Shown here piece after piece: positions 33,290 to 45,330 of a stretch of DNA of 64,000 nt. A program made the translations under genes and the position numbers. The notes beneath the pieces are model-generated. The model was not told where the DNA came from. It was given only the letters and a program-made list of their open reading frames with translations, and made no database searches. Location: the NCBI GenBank assembly GCA_033819885.1, contig JAQYUZ010000001.1, positions 372,001 to 436,000 of the forward strand. Direction: 5' to 3'. The DNA is from Microbotryomycetes sp. JL201. Lineage: Eukaryota > Basidiomycota > Microbotryomycetes. How positions within the stretch are numbered: the stretch's first letter is position 1; the number at the start of each line of letters is the position of its first letter.

Positions 33290-36207
33290 ATGGATCAGTC
33301 GCAGCTATTTGACGACTCTCAACAGCAGACTCAGACGCAGCCGCAGACTCAGCAAGTCGCGTCACAGTCGTTGCAGCCCAGCCCGCCCTCGTTTCCGCCA
33401 GAGTTGTGGGGAATCTTGACGAGCGTGGCCGGCACCGGCAGCAGTCACGGCACCCGCTACGACCAACCGAGATCCATCTCTGCTCACCAGGCAACCGACA
33501 GGCCAGCTTCGTTTGACTTGAAGCGGTCCAAACTCGAGATCACCGTCGGGCGCCATCCAAAAGCCGACTTGCAATTGAAAGGCGCAAAGATATCGAGCTG
33601 GCACGCAAAGATATGGCTAGACGCAAAGGAAGGAACAGTCAAGCTTGAGGACCTGAGTTCGAACGGCACGTTCGTGCGCCATGTCAGGGTAAGCTGCGAA
33701 TTTTCGGACCATGTGGGGGGTTTGTTCCTTGTTCGTGTCTCGACAAGCAAGCCATCCTATGCGCGCCGATTTCACCTCACGAGCGCCTTTGAGCGCCCCT
33801 TCTATCTGCATGGCGTAGCGAGCAGACTCAAGCGCATTCACTTCAGTCAAGCCAATACTGACGCTGGCCACCTCACTTTTCCCTCCAATAGGTAGGCAAA
33901 GGTAACAAAACCATTGTGGAGCCAGGCGACCAGATCATCTTCGGTCCAATATCAGAGGACTGGTCAGCAGACTACCGTTACACATTCCAAGGCCCTGCCG
34001 CTCGAAACGACCGGTCCGACGGCGGCGGAATCCACAAAGCGTACGAAATCAGGGAGCAGATTGGCAAAGGGTCGTTCGCGACCGTCAGGAAGGGCGTACA
34101 GAAGAGTACAGGAAAGCTCGTCGCCATCAAAGTGATTGAAAAGACGGTCAGTCGTCAACCACTGCCGGGGAGGTCTGGCCTGCTGACGAGTTTCAATTGG
34201 TGCAGCGCTTTCAATCAAACCCAAAAACAATGGAAATGTTTGCGCGCGAAGTCGAGATAATGAAGCAGCTTGATCATGTCAGTGCACGCGCAACTCCGCG
34301 TCATATTTCAATCTGAACTCTTTGTCTCCTTAGAAATTCTGTGTCAAGTGCATCGATTGCTACGAAGACAGTCGACGGATATGGTCAGCACTTTTCGTCC
34401 CTGCTCGCTGTGCAGCCAAGCTGACCAGACTAATGCTGCAGGCTCGTACTCGAGTACGTTGATGGGGGAGACTTGCTGGAATACGTCATCAACCACAGGG
34501 GCCTGAGTGGGTGTCAGAGAACCGAGACATAATTCGTGATAGGCGCTGACGTCGCATTTCTGCCCTGCAGAGGAGCATGAGACGCGAGAAATCGCCCTCA
34601 TGGTCTGCGAGGCCGTCGCGTATTTGCACTCGAAGGGCGTGGCGCACCGCGATCTCAAGCCGGAGAACTTGCTTTTGACCAAAGGCAGTCGTCCTCTGTG
34701 CAAGGTCACTGACTTTGGTCTCGCAAAGATGGTTGGCGACAATGCGAGTAGATTCGAAAGAGAACACTCACGAGCGATTCACTGACATTACTCTGTGCGC
34801 AGACAATGCTCAAGACTATGTGCGGCACACCGACATACCTGGCTCCAGGTACGTCGCGCACACTCCATCAAGAATGATTGTTGACATGCGCTTTGCAGAG
34901 GTGGTCTTGAAAAACGATCCAAATGCCGGGTACGGCCCGGCTGTCGACGCATGGTCAATCGGCATTATCCTCTATGCGTGCCTGACCAACTCGACGCCCT
35001 TTGACGAGAGTGAAAGCACGCCACTGCCGCAGCGGATGGCTGAACGGAAGCTCGACATGTCGAGCGTGCGTGCGGCTGGAGTCAGCAAAATGGGTGCGTA
35101 TTTGTGCCTCCGTGCACGACCGTGCGACTGATGTCGCTTGCTGCAGCGATCGACTTTATTTCCCGGCTGCTTGTCAATGATCCTCGGCAGCGCATGTCAG
35201 TTCGTAAGTCTGCGTGGGTCTTCAAGAGAGGAGGCTGTAATGAGGATGTTCCTTCAGGCGACGCGTTGCAGCACCCTTGGCTTGTAACCAAACAACGGGA
35301 AGACTCCGCTGTCCTTCCGCTGCTTGTGTCTTCGCTGCCATATAACAACCGACAGGCGTCACCGCCGCCCGTGCAGAACAGGGCAAGCGATTCTCTGATT
35401 GAGTCGCAAGGATTTGAGCGACTTCGTATACAAAGCAGCACTCCTGCAAGAGCGTCCATGATGAGTCAGACGACTCCTGATCGCACGGCTGATGAGCATA
35501 TGACGGAGACGGCTAGCACGTCGGTTGGTGCCGACTCTGTCATTCGAGCGAGCGCACGGGCTGCACAAGTACGATTTAGAAATGACGAGTCAATCGTCGA
35601 GGCGCCATCGTTGGCTCAGTCGTCAGTTGCGGTTGGCGAAGAACCGAAATCGGCCTTTTCATCTGCTTCAGATGTGCCGCTAGATAACCGAACGAGAGAC
35701 CCGACGGATCTCAGGAACAGCGAGGGCAGTGCAATATTTTTGGACGACACCAGGGCCGTGTCGCCAGAACAACGGGACCCGGACGTGACGATGCAGGAAA
35801 CCGAGGATGTTGCAGCCATGGATATTATGTCTATGGGCCGACACGAGACACCTGCCCTCTCTGATGCACCTAGTACGAAACGAGAACGAGAAGATGGAGA
35901 CGCAAGTGGAGAGCCCGCGGACGAGGTGTCAGCCTCGACTCAGAAACCCGAACCACTATCAAAAACCCCTCGAAGGTCTGGCAGACGTTCTTCCGTCTTG
36001 GCTTCTGCTACGTCCACATCTTCTAGAAGCACACCTCGACGACGAGCAGCGAGAACGAGCGCTGCCAGCGGCCAAGGTTCAATCAACACGCCCGCCACAA
36101 CTGTGTCGACAGCATCAGAATCTCCGGAAGCGCAGACGCCTCCACCTCAGTCAGAGTACGCTGGAATGACAACTAGAAGGCGAGCAAAAGCTATGAGGTT
36201 CTGTTGA
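33290..36207 (+). CDS. CDS1: DNA-damage/replication checkpoint kinase Cds1/Chk2 (FHA plus kinase)
   Basis: Ten exons: 33290..33688, 33892..34146, 34206..34277, 34334..34383, 34442..34506, 34571..34743, 34803..34848, 34899..35093, 35147..35203 and 35258..36207; 753 aa. The first 26 residues hold six SQ/TQ sites, an ATM/ATR target cluster. One FHA domain follows ([26 protein letters not shown]). The kinase has [30 protein letters not shown] and [11 protein letters not shown] long Ser/Thr-rich tail ends in basic SAP-free sequence. The single FHA domain matches fission-yeast Cds1 and human CHK2, not two-FHA Rad53. It acts in the nucleus downstream of ATR/ATM at stalled forks. The intron at 34744-34802 uses a GC donor, needed to keep the expected activation-loop length. 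The first intron is 203 nt. Confidence 0.95.
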
Positions 36208-36720
36208 AAGCCTTGTACCTATCTATCACTGTGTCTATAGTATTCTCTCTTTTGTTATCCATGACAGCACAGGTATCACAGTAGAGCAGGGGAATACATG
36301 CAACGGAGAACATTGACGTCTCAAGATTGATGTGGCAAGGAAGTTGTGTTCATTTTGCCCGTCAATATTGTCGACATTGCCTGCTTCTAGTCTGTGGAGG
36401 AAACGAGTCACGTGATGCGAGCTCGGCCGATGGCGAGCTGCCTTGCTCATCTTAGGGACCGGTTGTCGAACTAGCTCAACACTGACATAGAAAGTGGCAG
36501 CAGAGTTCCGAGTTCCGATCATTTTCTGTCGCAATGATTCCGATTTCAAGAAAGGGCGCGGCTGTTCTGTGATCTCTGACCACATCGACCACATCGACTC
36601 GACCAGAGAAACACCTCTCCTGTATACGACCTCTACTGAACAAGCCTCAGGGACCACCTCCTCTCCGATTCTCCTGCTTCGTCATCCGATTTGGGTGTTC
36701 GCTCTTCGCAATCACTCAAC
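36208..36720. other. Intergenic region, CDS1 / SAP-domain gene
   Basis: About 510 bp. A 140-codon minus frame (36235-36657) has no ATG-supported conserved domain. I read the stretch as CDS1 3' end and promoter of the next gene. Confidence 0.45.
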
Positions 36721-38849
36721 ATGGCTGGTCCAACGTTCAACGAGGTCATGTGCATGAAGCGCAGCGAACTACAAACGCTATGCAAAGTAAGAACGATGGC
36801 TCACGTTTGCGTTTGAGTCGAAGAAACACTGATGGGTGCTTTCTTTTGATGCAGGGAATCGACGGCGTGAAAGCCAACGGTAAGACTGAAGCACTTCAAG
36901 CAGCCATCATTCGACACTTTAAATTGCAAGTCGTCCGAGTGGCATTTGATAACGCCGGAAACTAACTCGGAAGAGGCATGCAGGGTCGACATGGATTCGA
37001 AAGGCGACTCCGCGGCAAAGGCCCGAGCGGCTGAAACGGAAATTATATCATCTGGCGCCAAAGCGCCAACGATCAAAAAGAGACAGTCAAGAAAGGACCT
37101 TGCGCCGGATCTCAGCGCCGTGCAGGAGGAGGATGACGAGAAGCGATTGGGCCCACGACGTAGGGCAGCCGACGATGCTGGAGATGGAGCAGGGCAGACC
37201 AATATCGGTAAGCGTCTCTGTTGCAGCAGAGTAAGGAGTAAGATCACTGAAATCGCGATGGCACAGTCTATGCAACCTCGCCCAACACAAGAAAGACTGT
37301 GGCAGACTTGGTTGAGACCGTCAAGGCTCTGCAGTCTGAGTTGGTGGCTACTCGTGACCACTTAAAGAAGGTGCTCGCACGAGACACCTCTGCTATGATG
37401 CCGCCAGTGTCTCCGGCTGGCGAATCGGTCGAATCGGTGGTCGAGCGGGTCCGTCGAAATTTGCACGATGAATGGACTGTCACCATGGGAGATCGCATAG
37501 CCGTCATTGAACACGCCGTGAATCGCGGCACCAAATCTGTTTCTGCAGAAGTCGACGGCTTACGCACTGAGACCGCTGAGTCGCTCAACTCGATCACCAC
37601 CAAGCAAGACGAAATGGTCCGGCGCCTAGAGAGTTTGGAGACCCATTTCTCGGGGCCAAAATCCCAAGACATATCACTGGAGCCTTTGGTGTGCCCCGCA
37701 CAGCAGGTGCGGCCCGAAAAAACAGGGAGTCCCGCTCTCTCGGATGCACCTCCAGTCTGCTCGTTGCTGGGCGGCGCCGACAGTCCAAGGATGCAATGTC
37801 CAGCAACTCCTGCTCCGGCTCATTTGCAAGCCAGTCCGACGCTGTCGCTCTCTTTGCGTCACTCTGGTCGCAAGATGTCGTCTGCAGATGATACTGCCAA
37901 TGTCACCGCTGCGTCAGCGCTGCCGTCACACATGGTGCCAGAAAGGACACCCTCAAGACAACCAATCCCTCGCGCTGCCTCTGCAGGAGGCGAACAAGCT
38001 TGGAGTCCCGCTAGACCGGCTTCACGCATGATTGGCAAGCACGCTCGCGACAGTGATGCGAGCGAACTGTCTGTCAACGTCGAGATCATCCGCAGTCCTC
38101 CCTTGCATCAACAGAGACCAATCACACCGCTTCGCAGAACTCCCAAGTCTGTGACAAGGCACTCGACTAGCGGACACAGTCGCAAACGCATGCGGGTCAG
38201 TAGCGTATCTATGCACGAGGATGGCATCAGTACCGAGCCCGTGGTCTCTGAGCAGTGTGGCGGCGGGGAGGTACCAAGCTTTGAGGACTCATCCAAGATG
38301 CTGTGCACCGGTACAGTCGAAGACGGGTTTGCGACAACCTCGGGCGACTATGTGGTCAAGACGAAGACGGGTGACGAGGACGAGATTGAGCGGCCTCTGC
38401 GCACGGTGGCACACAAGTCTCCGCGGTCGTCTCTCGCTGACCCGACGTTCTTTGCGCAAGACGCGTTTGTGCCGACACGGTCGCCTGGCGGTCCACGCAA
38501 ATCCTTGCCGTTGGCGGCGTTGCCCATCCCGCTCCTGTCGCCGTTTGTGCCTCGCACGACGAATGTGGATCACGCTGTCACGCCAAAGTTGAGCTCACGC
38601 AAACCCTCGCTGTTTGGTGCGAGTGCATCCAAGACGATGAGCGCGTCTCGTCGCAGCCGCTCGCAAGGACCCGCACCGCCGACGCCACCCGCTTTCAAGA
38701 CGATGTATGGTACCGAGCGCGGGGCCGGATATGGCGATCTTAATGAGGGAGCTGGTCCGAGATTTGATGATTATGCAGAAGAGCCGGTCAGCGTCCGAAA
38801 GAGCTTGACGTGGGGCGCAGAACTGTTTGCGAATGCGAGCATGTTCTGA
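36721..38849 (+). CDS. SAP-domain, coiled-coil, otherwise disordered nuclear-type protein
   Basis: Four exons, 36721..36786, 36855..36925, 36984..37207 and 37267..38849, 647 aa. Residues about 12-45 form a SAP motif (MKRSELQTLC, then GVKANGKTEALQAAI), a DNA/RNA-binding helix-turn-helix used by chromatin and repair proteins. A helical coiled-coil region follows (VADLVETVKALQSELVATR... to QDEMVRRLESLE). The last 400 residues are Ser/Pro/Arg-rich with many SP and RKSLP-type sites, suggesting phosphorylation control by cyclin-dependent or related kinases. I do not recognise the family; SAP plus coiled coil suggests a chromatin or mitotic role. The second intron (36926-36983) has a GCAAGT donor and an ACTAAC branch site, and is required to connect the SAP motif to the rest. 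Confidence 0.72.
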
Positions 38850-38850
38850 A

Positions 38851-38870
38851 GGGATATGTGTGTGTGTATA
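38851..38870 (+). repeat. Short TG microsatellite
   Basis: Alternating TG/TA dinucleotides directly after the stop codon of the SAP-domain gene. Probably in its 3' untranslated region. No function is implied. Confidence 0.6.
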
Positions 38871-39086
38871 TTGACGTGCGTGATTCTTTTGAGCATTGTT
38901 GTGCAAGCTTTTTTCCATCGTAATGCGTCACGTGCCCTGTGATCGATCGGCGGGTGGGGCCAGGCCAGATTTTTTTCGCGCCTCGTGCCCTTCCCACCGT
39001 CTCAACACAGCGGCGAAACCTTCGGGCTTCTAGTCGTCGCTGCACAACCATCAGAAGCTTCTCAAAAAAACAACCACTCTCGGGCA

Positions 39087-40917
39087 ATGTCTGCGATTGA
39101 AACGATGCAGCAGTCGCCAACGAGCGGCGAGCGGTTGCTCGTGCAAACAACGACGCCGACGCCGCTCGACGATGACAAGCAGCTCGCGTTCGACTCGCCC
39201 ACAGCCTTGTCAAAGACCCTGTCCGTCGGTTACGATGGCGCTCGCCCGGGCATCCTCGACGTGTTCCTCGGCAGGGACAAGCGTCGGCTGCAGTCCGACA
39301 ACATCGTATGGGACCAGGGAGCAGCAGCGTGGTGGACCTCTGTCAAACAAAGAGCCAACGCTATCATGACAAGGCGCTTCATGTGAGCGGCATAGCTGTT
39401 CGCCACTTGGCTTTGTTGCCGGAATTGCTGACGCCGCGTTTTGTTTGACGCAGCGCATGTGTACTACTCGGTCAACTGTTGTCATTCTCTCTCACCACCA
39501 CATCTGTTGTCACGACCCAACTCGGCATAAACAACTGGTCGATGCCTACGACCCAGTCCTTGTTCTTTTGTCAGTTCGCCAGGCTTGTGTTGTCGTCTTG
39601 CACGCTTGACTTGACATGCTGACAAACCAAGGACTGGTGCAGATTTCTCGTTGAACCTGTTGTACACTCCCTACACCATGTATCGTTATGGTTTCCGAGC
39701 CTGGCTCAGCATGTTGTGGCGCGATGGTTGGAAGTACCTCATTCTCGCTGCCGTCGACGTCGAGGTCAGTTGCGTCGTGCTGTGCATATCGGAAGGTTGA
39801 ACTGAAAGGACGTTTGTGCAGGCCAATTTCCTCGTCATCAAGGTACATCGCGCCGAAATCTTGAACGCTTTGGCTGGCTGACGAGTTTGAACGACAGGCG
39901 TACGGCTACACTGATTTACTGAGCTGCATGCTCCTCAACGCATGGTTAGTGAAATTTGTAGGGTCGGCTGCTGGATCATCTCGCTGACATTTAACCTCGC
40001 GGTGACGCACTTATAGGGCCACGCCTGCTTGCATGATCTTTACTTTCTTCCTTGTTCGCGCTCGCTACCACTGGACCCAAGTTCTCGGCGTCTTGATCTG
40101 CATCGCTGGACTTGCGCTCAACGTCGTCAGTGACTGGCACACTGACAAGGTGAGCTTTGTGTGCGCCTGAAACGAGAGAAGCACGACTGACGCAGACAAC
40201 GAAACTGTTTCAGAACTATCCCGCCAACAACCGCGTGCTTGGTGATATCCTCATGCTGATCGGCGCAACGGGGTATGGCCTATCCAACTCTCTTGAGGAG
40301 CGATTCGTTCGCGAGCGACCTTTGTACGAGGTCAGTTGCGATTACTCAGCGTGTGCGCTCAACTTGAAGTACTCATCCTGTGCAACTGAACGTCGCAGAT
40401 TGTCGGTCAACTTGGTTTCTGGGGCTGCATGATCAACGCCACGCAGGGCGCCGCCCTCGAACACGATCTGTTTATGACCGTTTCGTGGAGCGGTCGCAAT
40501 ATCGGCTTGCTCATTGCCTACACGTGTGCCATGCTCTTGCTGTACACTGGAGCGCCTGTCCTGTTCAGGCTCGGCTCGTCCGTGTTTTACAATCTGAGCA
40601 TTCTTACGTCCAATTTCTATGGTCTGTGCTTCGGCTTGGGACTGTACCACTACAGGCCGTACTTTCTTTACGTGAGTGATCTGCTCTTTCCGGAACGGAA
40701 CTTTTTAATAAGGTCGAAAACGGCTAAACCCGTCTTTGTTGGTTCTCGCTCGCAGTTCATCGCATATCCGCTCGTCTTGGTCGGTTTGTTTGTCTACTTT
40801 GTCGTTGCCAAGCCCGAAGCGACGTCTACGGCCGAGTTGCAAGTAACGGCGCGCGGCAAGCAAGCCGCGCGAGAAGAGGCGGCGGGCCACAGGCGCGTAG
40901 TAGGCCAGAACATTTAA
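39087..40917 (+). CDS. SLC35F-type (DUF914) solute/nucleotide-sugar-like transporter
   Basis: Nine exons: 39087..39382, 39454..39569, 39643..39764, 39822..39842, 39898..39944, 40017..40149, 40214..40330, 40399..40671 and 40756..40917; 428 aa. About ten hydrophobic helices carry the drug/metabolite-transporter fold. SLC35F1/F2-type marks include VDVEANFLVIKAYGYT, SLEERFVR, RGD-free loop sequence and LGLYHYRPYF. The N-terminal 100 residues are cytosolic. The C-terminal tail is charged. A 21-nt exon encodes ANFLVIK in helix 4. The human relatives import queuine-type or other small solutes; the substrate here is unknown. All joins keep phase and membrane topology. Confidence 0.9.
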
Positions 40918-41296
40918 TTGACACTGGCGAAATCAGGTTTCCCGGTCACAAGTGCACGGGAAAGCATCCATAGGGCTCCAGTCTTGCGGACAGCGGTATT
41001 TTCCATAAATTTTGAACGTGTCTATGATTCGTATCCTTCGATTCCGGTTGGGATAGATCTCATTTGCCATCATATTGGTTTTCGACTTGTGATTGATTGA
41101 GCTCGTTTGTGCTGCTCGCATCCCGTGTCTTGCCGCGCGTCAGCACCCAAATCTCTCAAGACACTGACGGACTGTGCCCTGTGAACAAGGGCGCGTCTGC
41201 TTTTGTCGTCGTCGTCGTCATCGCCTTTGGCATCGGCTCGCTGTAAAAGTACACGCGACTACGCGCTGGGACTCGCGCGCGCGAGCTGCTGCCACG

Positions 41297-44200
41297 ATGC
41301 AGGCGTACAAGAAGGATGAAGAGTCTGGCGTCGGGCAATTCTTTCAGGACAAGACGGTCAGTGCCTGGTCGCGAGTCAATCGACTGCAGAGCTCAGAGAG
41401 GCGTGGCGCAAGCTGGTCTGGGCGGGCCACGCGCACGAGCACCTCCACGGCGTACGAGCCCACAGACGGCCCAGGGCGGGCCACTCGAGGCTTTGAACCT
41501 TGAACACATCAACCCAAACAGCTGCTCACAGACGCTGACTCTTGCTTCGTCCTACTGCGCAGACGGTCATTCAAGAGGCGCGCGTGTTCAACGAGACGCC
41601 CATCAGCCCACGCAAGTGCCGCATTCTGCTCACAAAGATCGTCTATCTGCTCTATGTTGGCGAAACATTTGGCACCCAAGAGGCGACGACGCTCTTCTTT
41701 GGCGTCACAAAGCTCTTTCAGCACAAGGACGTGAGTCTCGCTCGTGTCCCTGTCGACGATTGCGCACGCGCGCGAGAATGACAGCTGTCGTGCGACTCGG
41801 TCAATCAACTGCTTGCCGTGCTCATGTCGTCCTCCCTCGTCAACCGCGCGGCGGAACTGACACCCTCCGTCTTGGACAGAGCGCTTTGCGACAAATGGTG
41901 TACCTCGTCATCAAAGAGCTGTCCAACATTGCAGAAGATGTCATCATGGTCACCTCGTCAATCATGAAAGATATGCAGCCGAATCTCGAGGTTATTTACC
42001 GACCAAACGCCATCCGGGCCCTGTGCAGAATCATTGACGTGAGCATTCGGCCTGCAGCGTATGGCAATCTATCGAGAAACGAGGCTAACATTGCGCGCGC
42101 TGGCAGGGCTCAATGATTGTCGGCGTCGAACGTTTCTTCAAGGCTGCCATTGTCGACCGGAATCCGTCCATCTCGTCTGCCGCGCTAGTGTCAGCCTACC
42201 ATTTGCACCCAGTTGCACGAGATGTCATCAAGCGATGGGCCAACGAGGCTCAAGAGGCAGTCAGCAACAAGTCGAGCGGACTGGGTTATGGTTCGAGCGG
42301 GCAGTATCAGCAGATGCAGAGCTCGAGCTCAATCACTCAGTATCATGCCATTGGCTTGCTATACTTGATCCGCCAGAACGATCGAATGGCCGTCAGCAAG
42401 ATGATCCAACAACTGTCGGGCGGCAAAGGAGGTGCCGCAGGGTCGTTGAGGAGTCCATACGCCATTTGCATGCTTATTCGTTATGCTGCCAAGGTCATGG
42501 AAGAAGATCCAAAGTGAGTGGCGACTCAAGACTTGGAAAGCGAGCTCGGAAGACTGATCACAAGCCCTTATTTAGCATGACGAGGCAAATGTACGAATTG
42601 CTCGACGGCTATCTCAAGCACAAGAGCGATATGGTCAACTATGAAGCTGCGAGGGCCATTTGCGAGATGAAGAATGTGACCTCGGCCGAGCTGCACCGAC
42701 CTATCGCAGGTAAGTCGCGGCCGTTTGGAAACTTTGTCGATCGCACGTTTGACCCCCAACTTTCACTTCCTAACCGAACAGTCCTGCAACTGTTTCTGTC
42801 ATCGCCAAAGGCAACGCTCAAGTTTGCAGCCATTCGCACGTTGGCAAAGCTAGCTCAAACGCAACCGATCGCAGTGCAAACCTGCAACCTCGACATGGAA
42901 AAACTCATCAACGACGAGAATCGTAGCGTCGCAACGTTTGCCATTACGACCTTGCTCAAGACTGGCAACGAAGCTTCTGTCGACCGCTTGATGAAGCAAA
43001 TCTCTCAGTTTATGGCAGAAATCTCGGACGAGTTCAAGGTCATCGTCGTCAACGCCATTCGGGCGTTATGCCTCAAGTTCCCGGCCAAGCAATCTGTCAT
43101 GTTGACATTCCTGAGTGGCGTCTTAAGGGACGAGGGAGGCTACGAGTTCAAGAGGGCTGTTGTCGAGGCTATCTTTGACATGATCAAGTTCATCGGCGAC
43201 AGCAAGGAAGCAGGTACGTCATCGTGTCGGAAACAACGTCAAGCATAGTCTGACTGCTTTTTCTATCATTCGCTACTCTCCAGCTTTGGCACAATTGTGC
43301 GAGTTCATTGAGGACTGCGAGTTCACAAAGCTTTCTGTCCGTATTCTCCACTTGCTGGGCGTCGAGGGGCCAAAGACCCCACAACCTTCAAAGTATATCC
43401 GCTATATCTACAACCGCGTCGTGCTTGAGAACGCCATTGTCCGAGCGGCAGCCGTGTCGAGTTTAGCAAAGTTTGGAGTGTCGGTCAAAGACTTGGGCGT
43501 CAAGCAGAGCATCAAAGTCTTGCTGACGAGGTGCGTTCCTGAGAACTGATCATCAAGCATTCAAAGTGACTATGTGCGCTGACGTCAATGCTTGTCCGCG
43601 TGCAGATGTTTGGAGGATATTGACGATGAGGTGCGCGACCGAGCGGCGTTCAACTTGAAAATGATGGAGGACGAGCCGCTGGCGGAAGAGTTTGTTCGTG
43701 ACGGTATGTCATCCATGGTCCTGAAGCAAGGTTTGCATTCCGCTGATGCTGGGTTTTGCGTAGAATCCACGTTCTCCCTCGACGCTCTCGAGTCGTCTTT
43801 GGCGTCGTATGTTGCTGAGGGCCCTGCAGCGGCATCACAGCCTTTCGACTTTACGGCGATTCCCAAGGTGTCCAAAGAGCAGGCTATCGAGAATGCTTTG
43901 CGTGCAAGGTCCGATGCCGTCAACTCTGTCGCAACCGCGTCAGACGCAGCCGGTGTCACGGCGCCAACAGCACAGCCATCGGCAGCAGAGACGCAATCTT
44001 TGTATGCCAAACAGCTCGCCGAGGTGCCCGAACTCGCATCGTACGGCAATGTGCTCAAGAGCAGCAGCAAACCTGTCGAGCTCACGGAGAGCGAGACAGA
44101 GTACGTCGTTACTTGCGTCAAGCACATTTTTACCGAACACATCGTCTTCCAATTCAATCTGCGCAACACTGTCGATGCAGTGCACCTCGAGCAGGTGTCG

Positions 44201-44854
44201 GTGCTCATGACGCCAACAGACGAGACGGCGCTGGTGGAGGACTTTATCATTCCCGTCGAGTCGCTCGGACCCAACTCTTCCGGTGCTGTCTATGTGTCCT
44301 TCAGTCGTCCTTCAGGCGAATACGCACTTGGCTCTTTCACCAACACGCTCAAGTTCGTGTCGAAAGAGCTGGACCCAGAGACGGGCGAACCCGAAGAAGA
44401 CGGTTACGACGACGAGTACCAGATCGAGGAGATTGAGCTTGGCGCAGGGGACTACATTGTCCCGAGCTATGCGACGTTCACAACAGAGTGGGATAGGTTG
44501 AGATCGGCCGCGACTGCTCAGGAAACGTTTGCGTTGACGGCGCTTGACAGTCTCAAGTGTGAGTTACTCGACAGGCTGATTTAGGGTGTACGACTGACTT
44601 GATTTGGCATGGTGTCAGCTGCTTGCGTTACACTGGTCGAACTGCTCAACATGGAACCTCTCGGCGGCACAGAACAACCCACTTCGACCTCCGTTCACAC
44701 GCTCAACTTGTCTGGCTTGGTCGCAGGAGGAGGAGGCAAAGTACTCGCGCGTGCTCGCATGACATATCAGAATGGCAAGGGCGTGACGATGGAATTGACC
44801 GTCAGAGCAGAAAAGGAATCAGCAGCTCAGCTTGTGTTGAACGCCATCGCATAG
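41297..44854 (+). CDS. SEC21: Coatomer subunit gamma (COPI coat)
   Basis: Ten exons: 41297..41356, 41563..41730, 41880..42038, 42107..42513, 42576..42709, 42782..43213, 43284..43530, 43606..43703, 43764..44558 and 44619..44854; 911 aa. The N-terminal KKDEESG and [11 protein letters not shown] blocks and the HEAT-like adaptin solenoid match gamma-COP throughout. The C-terminal third is the appendage (ear) domain with its linker, ending in a platform subdomain. The protein is part of the COPI coat for Golgi-to-ER and intra-Golgi traffic and binds dilysine cargo. The first two introns are long (206 and 149 nt). The 60-nt intron 43704-43763 contains no stop and is a multiple of three. Length agrees with the yeast and human proteins. 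Confidence 0.96.
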
Positions 44855-45330
44855 AAGGGATCTATCAAACCCTCCAGGGGTGCGATTTTGGATGCCTCCT
44901 TTCTTTGACCCATCAAGATTGAATGTCTAACGGTGTAGGATTATGTTTTCTTTCCTTTCTTTTCATCGCCAACTGGCTTTTTGTCTTGTGCATTCTAAAA
45001 GCACCACGTTCTCCAGTCTTCGTTATTGGTCGTCAGGGAAACCCTTGACAACGCTAAGTCCGACTGCACTGCGATCCTCGAACAAACGTTGTGATGAACA
45101 AAGCCTCTTCTTTTGGAACCTGGATAGCACTTTGCTCTTACCCGTTCGCTCCGAACCAAATGTGGTACTTTCAGAACGAGGTTCAAACAAGTGAAAAAGT
45201 CCAATCGCATGTCAACACTGAATCAACTCTATACAAGACTAGCAACAAACAAAGGGGCAGCAAAGCACCCAATTACAGAAGAAAGGTATTCACAAGAGAA
45301 ACGATCGAAAAAAAAAAAAAAAAGTCTTGC
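44855..45330. other. Convergent intergenic region SEC21 / RIM101
   Basis: About 475 bp between two stop codons. It is AT-richer than its flanks and contains the poly(A) tract listed separately. No gene is seen. Confidence 0.5.
45308..45323. repeat. A16 homopolymer (T16 on the RIM101 strand)
   Basis: Sixteen A in a row, starting eight bases beyond the RIM101 stop codon. On the RIM101 strand this is a T tract in the 3' UTR. It may help 3' end formation, and it is a likely length-polymorphic site. Confidence 0.7.
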
